Part shown: one piece after another, positions 27,332 through 35,781 of the stretch | How positions within the stretch are numbered: position 1 is the first letter of the stretch | Layout: each line of letters opens with the position of its first letter | NCBI RefSeq assembly: GCF_020169515.1 | Contig: NZ_JAHMHW010000006.1 | Location: 1 to 64,000 of the forward strand | Direction of reading: 5' to 3' | Source: Paenibacillus vietnamensis | GTDB lineage: Bacteria > Bacillota > Bacilli > Paenibacillales > Paenibacillaceae | Length of the DNA: 64,000 nt | Notes under the pieces: model-generated | Seen by the model: only the letters and a program-made list of their open reading frames with translations | Databases searched by the model: none | Told to the model about the DNA's origin: nothing | Position numbers and translations under genes: made by a program

Positions 27332-28144
27332 TTACTCATCCCGGTCATCCGCGAGCCGGTAGCCGACGCCGCGCACGGTAACGATATATTTAGGCGCCAC
27401 GGCGCTGTCCTTGAGCTTTTTGCGCAAACTTTTGATATGGGCATCCACCAGGTTGCTGCCTCCATAGAACTGCAGCCCCCATACCGTGTCGAGCAGCGAT
27501 TCACGGGTAAGCACCGAGCCGTCCGACGTGATGAAATGCAGCAGCAGATCGTATTCGGTTTTTGTCAGGTCGATTCGCTTTCCGTCGCGGTCAACGGTCA
27601 TTTTCCTCAGGTCGATCCGAATGTCCTTGAAAGACCGGACATCGCCGCCGGTTGTGCCCGAGGCTGAAGCAGGACGATTCGACAGCATGCGGTTAATGCG
27701 CTCCAGCGCCTCCTCGGGCTTCGCCGGCCAGACGAGCAGCTCGGCCGCGCCGAGCTCGGCGGCATTCCGGCTTTCGCCGGTGTCCGAATCCAGCAAAATC
27801 AGCACCGGAACGCCCTGACGCTCTGCCGACTTCAGCAGCTCCGCACCCGCCTGCAGCGTATTGCCGGCCTGGGCATGGACAACCGGTATCGCATCGTAGA
27901 CCAGCAGCTCCGGCTGCAGACTTTGCAGCATGCCCTCGTTGTAATCGTGCAGCGAGAACACATCGAAGCATTCCGCCGATAAGGCGACCAGCAAGCTCTT
28001 CACCCGCTCGGGAAGCGGGCTGATAATCATAACGCGCTGAGTCAGCGAGCACAGCATGCCTTCCTTGCTCACGCTCTCTGCCGCCATCAAATCGCCATGG
28101 CCCGGCGCTCCCGCGTTCTCCATTGCCGTCATTTCGTCGCGCAT
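27332..28144 (-). CDS. OmpR-family regulator with atypical receiver
   Basis: About 270 residues. The C-terminal winged helix is canonical (IDLTKTEYDLLLHFI ... NLVDAHIKSLRKKL ... VRGVGYRL). The N-terminal domain is receiver-sized but lacks the acidic pair (VMIISPLPERV) and the switch lysine (LLVWPAKPEEA). An aspartate in ELLVYDAIP may mark the old phospho-site. No kinase is adjacent. The ATG at 28144 (GGAGGGGG upstream) overlaps the end of perR by 16 bases, so the two are coupled. It may respond to a signal other than phosphorylation. Confidence 0.75.
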   Translation of the reverse strand: MRDEMTAMENAGAPGHGDLMAAESVSKEGMLCSLTQRVMIISPLPERVKSLLVALSAECFDVFSLHDYNEGMLQSLQPELLVYDAIPVVHAQAGNTLQAGAELLKSAERQGVPVLILLDSDTGESRNAAELGAAELLVWPAKPEEALERINRMLSNRPASASGTTGGDVRSFKDIRIDLRKMTVDRDGKRIDLTKTEYDLLLHFITSDGSVLTRESLLDTVWGLQFYGGSNLVDAHIKSLRKKLKDSAVAPKYIVTVRGVGYRLADDRDE

Positions 28145-28515
28145 GCTTCGCACACCCCCTCCAGCACTACTTGTACATGCTCAACCTTATATTTGGTCTC
28201 GGACGCGACGCTTTGCAGCCACTCTGCGGGAAGCTCGGTCAGCACCTCGTCCACCCGTCCGCATTTCGTGCACACGATATGCTGATGCTCCTCCGTGCGC
28301 GCATCGTAACGGCTGACCGCTTCTCCCAGCTTAAGCTCATGAATCAAGCCGGCGTCCGTTAAATACCGAAGCGAGTTATAGACCGTCCCGTAAGCGAAAT
28401 TGAAGCCTTTTCCGCGAAGCCGCTCAATGACGTCCGCCGCCGTAGGGTGGTCATGCGATTGCTGCACAACCTCCAGAATCGCTTTACGCTGTATCGTTAA
28501 ATTGATTTTATTCAC
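28129..28515 (-). CDS. perR: Fur-family peroxide regulator
   Basis: A 128-residue Fur-fold repressor. The winged helix is residues 1-75 (HPTAADVIERLRGKGFNFAYGTVYNSLRYL). The dimer domain has the metal-binding HQH and DARTEEHQH region and two zinc pairs, CTKC and CEAC. Its place near katA and its short PerR-like length favour PerR over Fur. It starts at GTG with AGGA ten bases upstream; the ATG at 28521 is out of frame. A PerR-box candidate lies in its own promoter region, suggesting autoregulation. Confidence 0.85.
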   Translation of the reverse strand: MNKINLTIQRKAILEVVQQSHDHPTAADVIERLRGKGFNFAYGTVYNSLRYLTDAGLIHELKLGEAVSRYDARTEEHQHIVCTKCGRVDEVLTELPAEWLQSVASETKYKVEHVQVVLEGVCEACATK

Positions 28516-28542
28516 GGCTCATCAATCCTTTAATTTATGACT

Positions 28543-28557
28543 TTAGACTAAGTATAA
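28543..28557. promoter_or_regulatory. Candidate PerR box upstream of perR
   Basis: TTAGACTAAGTATAA shares TTAGACT and the final TAA with the katA site and has the same 7-1-7 spacing. It lies about 30 bases before the start codon. Confidence 0.55.
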
Positions 28558-28621
28558 ATATATACCGAAAATAGGTCAACTCCCGCTTTATCCGCGGAAT
28601 GGAATGTCTTCCATCACGTTG

Positions 28622-28747
28622 CACAAGCGTAAACGGCTGAAGCTGCCACGAACCGTCAGCAGCGGCTTTGCTCAGCTCGGTTCTGTGCCTTCCTTTGGAC
28701 GCTCAAGTCATTTTTACAGAAACTCAACATATAAATTCTTATCATAT
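28622..28747 (+). repeat. Dispersed repeat family B, copy 3
   Basis: It starts CACAAGCGTAAACGGCTGA and shares CAGCTCGGTTCTGTGCCT with copy 1, ending ATAAATTCTTATCAT. A deletion after TTTGGACGCTC has removed most of the left arm of the terminal hairpin. Confidence 0.7.
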
Positions 28748-28830
28748 GAAAGGAATCATAAACCCGAATCATTCGACCTTATCGGCAGCAAAAAAGCTAA
28801 AACTATTAATTTATTTTAATATTCAGAATA

Positions 28831-28859
28831 TTTACAAAATTTAAATAAAGGTGTATACT
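28831..28859 (+). promoter_or_regulatory. Strong sigma-A promoter of an orphan transcript
   Basis: TTTACA is followed after exactly 17 bases by TATACT in a very A+T-rich setting. Transcription should start near 28866. Confidence 0.7.
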
Positions 28860-28865
28860 TAGCCT

Positions 28866-29210
28866 ATACCAAACGAAAGGGGATAGCCCATTGGACCATG
28901 TTAGCGAAGCATGTCCGAGGAACTCGGAAAGGAGTGCCATTTAGATCATACGGGCGTGCGGGGACCACAAATCGATGACAGGCGAGGACAGTCGGATAAC
29001 AGGTACTTATGGAAGGAAGGGATTTGGAGCAAATCTAATCAAGTATGTGATCGAGGTCAATTAGCTTGGTCGGTATCGAAACGGTTTGTAACAAATCGAA
29101 AGGATCGTAGAGAAGTGCAAGTAGCGGAATGGAGCGTTTGAATAAATTGAATAGCTGTGAATCTGGAACGTGAAAGGCTTCTGGTTATCGTGGATAAGCA
29201 GAAGCCTTTC
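28866..29210 (+). ncRNA. Candidate orphan ncRNA or small-ORF transcript
   Basis: About 345 bases run from a near-consensus promoter to a strong hairpin, with no convincing protein. The start folds into hairpins, e.g. GGACCATG with CATGTCC (28892-28915) and CGAG-GAA-CTCG. Possible short frames are a 17-codon TTG frame at 28891 (AAAGGGG upstream) and a 76-codon frame at 28911 without a ribosome site. It matches no RNA class known to me. Confidence 0.4.
29172..29210. terminator. Hairpin between the orphan transcript and cls
   Basis: A perfect twelve-base-pair stem: GAAAGGCTTCTG with CAGAAGCCTTTC. The T-runs are short on both sides. It can end the plus-strand transcript and the minus-strand cls gene, whose stop is at 29221. 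Confidence 0.6.
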
Positions 29211-29220
29211 TTACGTCTGT

Positions 29221-30669
29221 CTACAGGATCGGACTCAGCAGCCTCGAGATCGACTCCTTGATCCGGTTTGACAGCGGCCGGCCCGCATACATAGAAGCGG
29301 TCAGCTGCATGCTGTATTCGGAATCCTTCTCGAATATCCGTTGCAGCTTCTGCGCCGTCTGCGTATCATAAATAAACGCATTCATCTCGAAGTTTAATTT
29401 AAAACTGCGAATATCGAGATTGGCCGTCCCGACCGAAGCGATTTTGCCGTCGATGACAAGCGCTTTGGCATGAAGGAAGCCCTTCTTGTACAAATAGATG
29501 GTGACGCCGCCGGACAGCAGCTCGCCCAGGTAGGAATGAGTCGCCCAATATACGAAAAAATGATCCGGCTTGCTCGGCAGCATGATGCGAACGTCTACGC
29601 CGGACAGAGAAGCGATCTTAAGCGCCGTCATCAGGCTTTCGTCCGGGACGAAATACGGCGTTTGCAGACAGATCGTTTCTTTGGCGGCATAGATCATTTT
29701 GATATACGCGTCTTTGATTTGCTGGTATTCCGTATCCGGCCCGCTCGCGACTAGCTGCATGCCGATCGAGCCGATATCGTCGCCGAGGACCGGGAAATAA
29801 TACTCGTTCAGCACGATTTGACCCGAGGCCGCCAAATTCCAATCCATAAGAAACTGCGCCTGCATTTGCAGCACGGCATTGCCCCTGACCTTCAGATGCG
29901 TATCCCGCCATTCTCCGAAATGCTCGTTCAGCCCCAAATACTCGTCTCCGATATTAAAGCCGCCGATATAGCCGATCTGACCGTCGATGATCACGAGCTT
30001 GCGGTGATTGCGGTAATTAATCTTTAAATTAAGATATGGAATTCGCGACGGAAAAAAAGCCGCTTCCTTGCCGCCGGCAGCCCTCAGCTCCTCGAAATAA
30101 CGCCGGGGGAGGCTTGAGCTTCCGATATGATCGTACAAAAACTTGACCTCGACCCCTTCGGCGGCTTTGGCCGCAAGCGCCTTAACCAGCCTTCTGCCCA
30201 GCTCATCGTCGCGGACGATATAGTAAACAAGATGAATATGATGCGTAGCCCGCGCAATATCCGCCAGCAGAGAGTCGAACTTCTCGTTACCCTCGGTAAA
30301 AATCTGAACGGCGTTATTGCTCGTATACACCGCATAGCTGGACTTCAAATTCATATAGATCATATCCTGGTATTGCTCGACGGCAGGATCCTTGAACGTT
30401 AACTCGCGCTCCCTCAGCTGCCGTTTCTGCCGCTCGACGGTATGCTCGATAATGCGCTGGCTGTCGCCAAGCAGCTTATACAGCTTTCTCTTGCGCATCT
30501 TCTGGCCCAGGATCAGGTAAAGCACGAAGCCGATAATGGGAATGAAGAACAGGACCATCACCCAAGCCCATGTCGTGCTCGCGTTCCGCCGCTCGAGAAA
30601 GATGACGGTAATCGCCAAAAAAATGTTAAGAAGCGTAATCAGTGCGTAGGCATTTTGCATTATGACCAT
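29221..30669 (-). CDS. cls: Cardiolipin synthase
   Basis: A 482-residue membrane enzyme that condenses two phosphatidylglycerols. Two N-terminal helices are followed by two HKD motifs: HRKLVIIDG in the first half and HAKALVIDG in the second, each with a trailing GG/GTAN. The ATG at 30669 (AGGTG ten bases upstream) gives exactly the usual length for Bacillus ClsA; longer starts add an unlikely hydrophilic piece. It is transcribed alone, divergent from the dNTPase gene. Confidence 0.92.
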   Translation of the reverse strand: MVIMQNAYALITLLNIFLAITVIFLERRNASTTWAWVMVLFFIPIIGFVLYLILGQKMRKRKLYKLLGDSQRIIEHTVERQKRQLRERELTFKDPAVEQYQDMIYMNLKSSYAVYTSNNAVQIFTEGNEKFDSLLADIARATHHIHLVYYIVRDDELGRRLVKALAAKAAEGVEVKFLYDHIGSSSLPRRYFEELRAAGGKEAAFFPSRIPYLNLKINYRNHRKLVIIDGQIGYIGGFNIGDEYLGLNEHFGEWRDTHLKVRGNAVLQMQAQFLMDWNLAASGQIVLNEYYFPVLGDDIGSIGMQLVASGPDTEYQQIKDAYIKMIYAAKETICLQTPYFVPDESLMTALKIASLSGVDVRIMLPSKPDHFFVYWATHSYLGELLSGGVTIYLYKKGFLHAKALVIDGKIASVGTANLDIRSFKLNFEMNAFIYDTQTAQKLQRIFEKDSEYSMQLTASMYAGRPLSNRIKESISRLLSPIL

Positions 30670-30800
30670 TCGAATATAGCACCTCATGTCAGATGTCAAG
30701 CTAATGCGATCATACTCCATGGGCGAAGTATGTTCAAGCCTGAAAATATGCTACAATTTCTAAAAACAGAAACCGCTGGAGTGGCAATGGAGGAACCAAG

Positions 30801-32117
30801 ATGGACATACGAAAATTGCGGCTGGATGAGAAGACGCTCGGCACGTTCAGCGAGGAACGCGACGAATACGAGCGCGATTACGCCAGGCTTATCCAATCCC
30901 CCGCCTTCCGGCGCCTGCAGGGCAAGTCTCAAGTATTCGGCGCCGGCTCGGGCGATTATTATAGAACGAGATTGACGCATTCGCTCGAGGTTTCCCAAAT
31001 TGCCCGCGAGGTGGCCCGCAGGCTCGGGAAGCAATATCCTTTTCTCGAGCGGAAGGAGCATCCCGGCCTGATCCTGGATCCGGCCGTCGTGGAAATTGCA
31101 GCGCTCGCCCATGACCTCGGGCATCCACCGTTCGGCCACAAAGGCGAAGAGGTGCTTAACCGCGTGCTGATGGAGGAATACGGCATTCCTTATGAGGGCA
31201 ACGCGCAAAACTTCCGTATTCTAATGTTTTTGGAGAAACGCGCCGGCAGCGGCAGCGGCCTCGATCTGACGGCGGCCGTGCTGCTTGCCGTTAACAAATA
31301 CCCGTTCGGCTTGAACGAACCGGGCCGCCTCAAGGGATTGTACACGAGCGAATGGAGCGAAATCGAGCAGCTGCGCCGCTCCTGGGGCATTCCGATCGGC
31401 TGCTCCACACTGGAAGCGCAGCTGATGGACCTGTGCGATGACATCGCCTACTCCACCCACGATATCGAAGACGGCATTCGCGCCGGCAAAATCCAGATGA
31501 ACCGCACCTTCTTCGAGGATGCGAGGCTGGTCAACCATCTCGTACAGGAAATTGTCGACGACAAGGGAAACACCGGCATCGGCTGGGGCGAGGTAAATAT
31601 CCCGGCGATGGTAAGGCGTGTGCTCGCTTCTTATTTGGAGCAGTGGGAGGCGCTGTACGTCAGCTGCGACCGCGAGCCTTCGCGCACGAGGCGGGAGATG
31701 AAGGCGCGGTGGGTAAGCATCTTCGCGGGCAAGGTGGGCATTATCGACGACCCGCAAAGAGGCTGGAAAAAGGTCACGTTCGTCAACGGCGGCAAGCAGG
31801 ATATCGACATGCTGCGGACGATGGAAATATTGAAGAAGCTCGCGTGGGTGACCCTGATCAAAGACTTCCGCGTGCAGCGCCTGCAGATGCGCAGCGAGAT
31901 TATGATCCGCCGGCTGTGGGACAGCTTTAAGGTGCCCGAGTACGGACGCCTTATTATCCCTCCGGACTGGATCGAGAACTACGAGCAGCACAAGGTCAAA
32001 TGGAGCTGGCCGCGGTTCGTGGCCGACTACATTTCCGGCATGACCGACGCTTACGCGGAGAAAGTTTACGCCGAGCTGTACGCCAGCAAGTCGGGCTCGA
32101 TTTACGAGATGGATTGA
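30801..32117 (+). CDS. dgt: dGTPase-like HD-domain triphosphohydrolase
   Basis: A 438-residue enzyme predicted to release triphosphate from dNTPs. It has RRLQGKSQVF and TRLTHSLEVSQIAR near the N-terminus, the HD pair in ALAHDLGHPPFGHKGE (near residue 110) and a later Asp in LMDLCDDIAYSTHDIEDG. Length and motifs fit the Dgt/SAMHD1 family. GGAGG lies eight bases before the ATG. The exact nucleotide preference cannot be told from sequence. Confidence 0.88.
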   Translation: MDIRKLRLDEKTLGTFSEERDEYERDYARLIQSPAFRRLQGKSQVFGAGSGDYYRTRLTHSLEVSQIAREVARRLGKQYPFLERKEHPGLILDPAVVEIAALAHDLGHPPFGHKGEEVLNRVLMEEYGIPYEGNAQNFRILMFLEKRAGSGSGLDLTAAVLLAVNKYPFGLNEPGRLKGLYTSEWSEIEQLRRSWGIPIGCSTLEAQLMDLCDDIAYSTHDIEDGIRAGKIQMNRTFFEDARLVNHLVQEIVDDKGNTGIGWGEVNIPAMVRRVLASYLEQWEALYVSCDREPSRTRREMKARWVSIFAGKVGIIDDPQRGWKKVTFVNGGKQDIDMLRTMEILKKLAWVTLIKDFRVQRLQMRSEIMIRRLWDSFKVPEYGRLIIPPDWIENYEQHKVKWSWPRFVADYISGMTDAYAEKVYAELYASKSGSIYEMD

Positions 32118-32238
32118 ACATACAGAAGGACGGCTGCCGTATTCCGGCTGACGTCCTTTTTTTTGATTCGGACGGCCGCACTTACGGGTATAAATCGATA
32201 TATCGTTTGTCCATCCTATAGGGGAGGAGGTGACCACC

Positions 32239-32394
32239 ATGGCCAAAGATGTATTGTGTGAAGTTAATTCGTGCAAGTATTGGGCGGCAGGCAACCACTG
32301 CGCGGCCTCTTCCATTTATGTAGTCAACAACCGCAGCAAACAAGCAAGCAACTCCGAAGAAACGGATTGCAAAACGTTCGAACCAAAGGTTTAA
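32239..32394 (+). CDS. DUF1540 small cysteine-rich protein
   Basis: A 51-residue protein with the family pattern of four cysteines, CEVNSCKYWAAGNHC ... TDC, likely binding a metal, and the closing CKTFEPK. GGGGAGGAGGTGA ends eight bases before the ATG. DUF1540 proteins are common in spore-formers and of unknown function. Confidence 0.85.
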   Translation: MAKDVLCEVNSCKYWAAGNHCAASSIYVVNNRSKQASNSEETDCKTFEPKV

Positions 32395-32418
32395 AGAACG
32401 GCTTCAGCAATAGAAAAC

Positions 32419-32468
32419 GGCGCAAGCGCATGGAACGGTCTACCGCAGTCCCCCTATCCGCTTGCGCC
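32419..32468. terminator. Hairpin between DUF1540 and the VanY-like gene
   Basis: The perfect ten-base arms GGCGCAAGCG and CGCTTGCGCC enclose a 30-base loop. It sits between convergent genes, although the T-runs are poor. Confidence 0.5.
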
Positions 32469-32480
32469 GCTTCTGTTGCC

Positions 32481-33398
32481 TTAGTTGGTCACCGGAACGG
32501 CATTATAATACTCTTCCAGCGATTCTCCGCTCGCCGCCATCTCTGCTGCCACATCGCCGCCCACGTACCTCAGATGCCAGGGCTCGTATTGGTAGCCCGT
32601 AATTTCTTCTTTTCCTTTCAAATACCGGATAATAAATCCGTACTCATGCGCATGCCCGGCCAGCCACAGCGCCTCCGGCGTACCCGCAAAACAATCGTCG
32701 GCCGCACATTTCCCGTCTCCTCCGGTAACGTCGATCGCCAGCCCCGTCTCGTGTTCGCTCGTTCCGGGATAAGCGCTGTATGTTCTTGCCTTCTCCAGGC
32801 CGTCCCGCTTCACGTAACGCTCAAACAGCGTCTTTTGCGTGCTGTGCGACCGGTAGGCGGATACCCCCGCGAGGGCAACGCCGTCTTTCTCCGCACCCGC
32901 GAACATCCGCTCCAGCGCCTCAGCCGCCTCTTTCCTCATCATGCGCTTCTCCGCCTTTTCCGAGAAAATAAATGGCACCTCGGGATAAACGAGGTCGGAC
33001 GGATTATAGTCCTCAGGCAGCTTATTTTGCTTGTTCACCAGCACCGAAATGCTCTCCGGCTGCGCGACGACCGCCATGCCGTCCTCGGCTTGTCCGGCCT
33101 GTCCGCCTCCGGCGCTGCCCGGCGATTCGCCTTTACTGTCCCCCGTATCCGGGCTTGGAGACGCTGAAGCCCCTGCCTCTCCCTGCCCGCTACCCACGGT
33201 CTCGTCGCCATCAGAGGAATCCGCTTCTCCGCTTGCGGTACCGCCCTGCGCCTCTCCGCCGCCTGCTGCTTCCAGCCCGGCGCCGCTCTGCTTCGGCGGC
33301 AGCCACGCGAATTCCTTCGCCTGCAGCAGATTGTAACCAAGTACAAGCGCCGCGCATACGATAACAAACAACAGCAGCCTTGTTTTTCTTTTTGTCAT
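32481..33398 (-). CDS. VanY-type D,D-carboxypeptidase (peptidase M15B)
   Basis: A 305-residue exported protein. A signal anchor (about residues 7-26) leads to a 90-residue linker of Gly, Ser, Glu and Ala, then the zinc peptidase domain with SAYRSHSTQ, the metal ligands in SEHETGLAIDV (His, Asp) and EPWHLRYV (Glu, His). It trims terminal D-Ala from peptidoglycan stems. No van operon surrounds it, so a housekeeping cell-wall role is more likely than glycopeptide resistance. Confidence 0.9.
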   Translation of the reverse strand: MTKRKTRLLLFVIVCAALVLGYNLLQAKEFAWLPPKQSGAGLEAAGGGEAQGGTASGEADSSDGDETVGSGQGEAGASASPSPDTGDSKGESPGSAGGGQAGQAEDGMAVVAQPESISVLVNKQNKLPEDYNPSDLVYPEVPFIFSEKAEKRMMRKEAAEALERMFAGAEKDGVALAGVSAYRSHSTQKTLFERYVKRDGLEKARTYSAYPGTSEHETGLAIDVTGGDGKCAADDCFAGTPEALWLAGHAHEYGFIIRYLKGKEEITGYQYEPWHLRYVGGDVAAEMAASGESLEEYYNAVPVTN

Positions 33399-33614
33399 GA
33401 GAAGCCTCCGTTATCTTATTCCTACATAATCACATGTGAATATAGTGAATGACATGTAATGTTTCTTCACAGCTACCTAATAGACTACTAAATCCCCCGC
33501 AATGTTTCAATGCCGCCGCCCGGGGTTTATGTAATTTACAAAAAGTCTGATTATTCTTTGTATTTCTACGCTTTTTCCCGGCTTTCCGCTGGACATGGAG
33601 GTGCCTTTTGCCTT

Positions 33615-33644
33615 TTGACACGGCCCTGCATTTAGGAGCATAAT
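33615..33644 (+). promoter_or_regulatory. Candidate promoter of ltaS
   Basis: TTGACA is followed after 18 bases by CATAAT. A second -10-like TATAAT lies at 33667. The rest of the 33399-33740 gap shows no gene. Confidence 0.4.
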
Positions 33645-33691
33645 GGATATGACTTTACAGTACGTATATAATATATTACTCGAGGCGGGCT

Positions 33692-33720
33692 GGCTGGCTC
33701 TATGAGACAGCCTGTTTTTG
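33692..33720 (+). terminator. Terminator-like hairpin in the ltaS leader
   Basis: GGCTG-G-CTC pairs with GAG-A-CAGCC around a TAT loop and is followed by TGTTTTTG. It lies 20 bases before the ltaS start, and no plus-strand gene lies directly upstream, so it may attenuate ltaS. Confidence 0.4.
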
Positions 33721-33740
33721 CTTGAAAGGTAGGCGGTTAT

Positions 33741-35612
33741 ATGACATCACTAATTCCAAAACGACTGCTTAGCACTCGTCCCATCTTATTTTTCTCGTTT
33801 ATCATGCTGCTGAAAAGCTACCTGGCCTGGATGGTCATTTTCGAGGATGGGTTTTCCTGGACCACGATCTTGAAAGAAATTCCGTTTGTTCTTATCGTTT
33901 ATTGTTTAATAGAATGGTTCGCATCGAAGCGCAAGCTGCTTTACTATTTAATCGCGAATCTGGTGATGACGCTCATCCTGTTCGCGGTCATCATGTATTA
34001 CAAGTATTACGGCGTTATCGTCACTTACCTCGCGCTCGAGCAGGTGAATCAGGTAACGGCGGTCAAGAACAGCGTTTTCTCGCTGATGGATCCGTATTAC
34101 CTGGCTATTTTCACCGATATTATCGTCATGGCCGTCATTCTGTTCCGTCCGAAGAAAGCTCTGAATTGGAAAAAGGAAAGCTCGAAGAAAGAGAACAGAA
34201 GGCTTGTCGTCTCGCTGCTGACCGTATCGATCGCGATTTGCCTGTTTAACATTTTGCCTAACCGCGCAAGCATGAACGAAATCGTCAAAGCCGAGCAAAT
34301 GGGCATTCTTAATTACGAAGCTTACATGATTTTCTCGAAGAAGGAAGTCGAGTACGTCGATCAGAACCAGATTACGCAAGACAAAATCGATTCCGTCAAA
34401 AAGCTCGAGCAGCCGGCTGCCCCTGAGCTGAAAGGCGCTGCCGAAGGCAAAAATCTCATCATCCTGCAAATGGAGTCGTTCCAGAACTTCCTCGTCAATC
34501 TGAAGATTGACGGGCAGGAGATTACGCCAAACCTGAATAAGCTTGTGAACGAAAACTATTATTTCAAGCATTTTTACCAGCAGGTCGGCCAAGGCAACAC
34601 GTCGGACGCCGAATTCGTTGTCAATACGTCGTTCTACATCCCGCCGCGCGGCGCGGCTACGATGACCTACGCCGACAAAGAGCTGCCGAGCCTTCCGAAG
34701 CTGATGCAGTCGCACGGCTACGATACGGCTACCTTCCACACGAACGTGGTGGAGTTCTGGAACCGCGGCGAGCTGTACAAGGCGCTTGGCTTTGACCGTT
34801 ATTACGACCAGAAGTTTTTCGGAACCGAGGATACGGTATTTTTCGGCTCCTCCGACGAGCATCTCTACGCCAAAACGGCGGAAGAGCTTGAGCGGATGAA
34901 CAAGGCCGGCAAGCCGTTTTATTCCCATATCATTTCGATGACGGCGCATCATCCGTTCACGATCCCAGCGGAGAAGTACAAAATGAAGCTTCCCGAGCGT
35001 TATGAGAACACGTTCGTCGGAGATTATATCCGCGCCCAAAATTATGCCGACTACGCTCTTGGATTGTTCATCGACGATTTGAAAAAGCGCGGCATTTGGG
35101 ATGACACCCTGCTCGTCCTGTACGGCGATCACCTCGGCCTGCCGATCTACTCGCTGGACCGCGACGACAAAGAGCTTATGGCCGAAATTTACGGCCGCGA
35201 ATACGGCTACACGGATATGATCAACATTCCGCTGGTAGTTGCATCGCCCGGCATCACCGAACCGAAGGTATTCGATCAAATCGGCGGTCAGGTAGACGTC
35301 CTGCCGACGATCGCGAACCTGTTCGGCTTCTCCCTGGACGATCATATTCACTTCGGCCAGGATTTGTTCAACCAGCATTACAACGTGCTGCCGCAGCGTT
35401 ATTATTTGCCGACCGGCTCGTTCTTAAGCAGCAAAGAGCTGTTCATGTCGGGCAGCGGCTTCGAGGACGGCAAACACTACTCCCTGGCGGGAGACGGAGT
35501 GACGGAGCAGGAAGCGACAGAGGACGAATACCAGCGCGCGCTGGAGCTGCTCAATCTGTCCGACAGCTACGTCAGCCAGCTGCCAAGCTGGAAGGAAGAG
35601 AAAGCCGAATAA
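33741..35612 (+). CDS. ltaS: Lipoteichoic acid synthase
   Basis: A 623-residue polytopic enzyme that polymerises glycerol phosphate from phosphatidylglycerol on the outer face of the membrane. Five helices fill residues 1-160. An extracellular sulfatase-like domain follows, with metal site ILQMESFQNF, catalytic Thr in GQGNTSDAEF, and LYGDHLGLP plus HHPF downstream. AAAGGTAGGCGG precedes the ATG. The gene is alone and is followed by repeat B4. Confidence 0.93.
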   Translation: MTSLIPKRLLSTRPILFFSFIMLLKSYLAWMVIFEDGFSWTTILKEIPFVLIVYCLIEWFASKRKLLYYLIANLVMTLILFAVIMYYKYYGVIVTYLALEQVNQVTAVKNSVFSLMDPYYLAIFTDIIVMAVILFRPKKALNWKKESSKKENRRLVVSLLTVSIAICLFNILPNRASMNEIVKAEQMGILNYEAYMIFSKKEVEYVDQNQITQDKIDSVKKLEQPAAPELKGAAEGKNLIILQMESFQNFLVNLKIDGQEITPNLNKLVNENYYFKHFYQQVGQGNTSDAEFVVNTSFYIPPRGAATMTYADKELPSLPKLMQSHGYDTATFHTNVVEFWNRGELYKALGFDRYYDQKFFGTEDTVFFGSSDEHLYAKTAEELERMNKAGKPFYSHIISMTAHHPFTIPAEKYKMKLPERYENTFVGDYIRAQNYADYALGLFIDDLKKRGIWDDTLLVLYGDHLGLPIYSLDRDDKELMAEIYGREYGYTDMINIPLVVASPGITEPKVFDQIGGQVDVLPTIANLFGFSLDDHIHFGQDLFNQHYNVLPQRYYLPTGSFLSSKELFMSGSGFEDGKHYSLAGDGVTEQEATEDEYQRALELLNLSDSYVSQLPSWKEEKAE

Positions 35613-35624
35613 CAGCAGCTATCC

Positions 35625-35727
35625 GCAAGCGTAATCGTCTGACGCCGTCCTTTGGAGGCTCAGCATACGTTTCGCGGTGAATGATAAGTCAATTTACAAT
35701 CGTGAAACTTATTAATTCTTATCATTC
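35625..35727 (+). repeat. Dispersed repeat family B, copy 4
   Basis: It starts CGCAAGCGTAATCGTCTGA 13 bases after the ltaS stop. The terminal hairpin has ten perfect pairs, GAATGATAAG (35679-35688) with CTTATCATTC (35718-35727). Confidence 0.78.
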
Positions 35728-35732
35728 AAAAA

Positions 35733-35780
35733 AAGAGCCCCGGCCGTTCGATTCGACAACGGCCGGGGCTCTTCTATTAT
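35733..35780. terminator. Strong bidirectional terminator between ltaS and bcp
   Basis: A perfect sixteen-base-pair stem, AAGAGCCCCGGCCGTT with AACGGCCGGGGCTCTT, has T-rich flanks on both strands (seven T on the minus side). Confidence 0.88.
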
Positions 35781-35781
35781 T

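Noticed and set aside
26772..27362. Open frames inside the tandem array
   Set aside because: They reflect the 164-165 bp and 42 bp repeat periods; the translated repeats are low-complexity and have no start signals.
28945..29000. GTGCG start suggestive of a group II intron
   Set aside because: No domain V sequence or reverse transcriptase frame is present.
28911..29141. 76-codon frame within the orphan transcript
   Set aside because: No ribosome site before the ATG and no recognisable family; kept only as a possibility within the ncRNA entry.
32481..33398. Glycopeptide-resistance cluster (VanY here, VanZ-like at 4329)
   Set aside because: The two genes are 28 kb apart with no vanHAX or vanRS; both fit general cell-wall functions.
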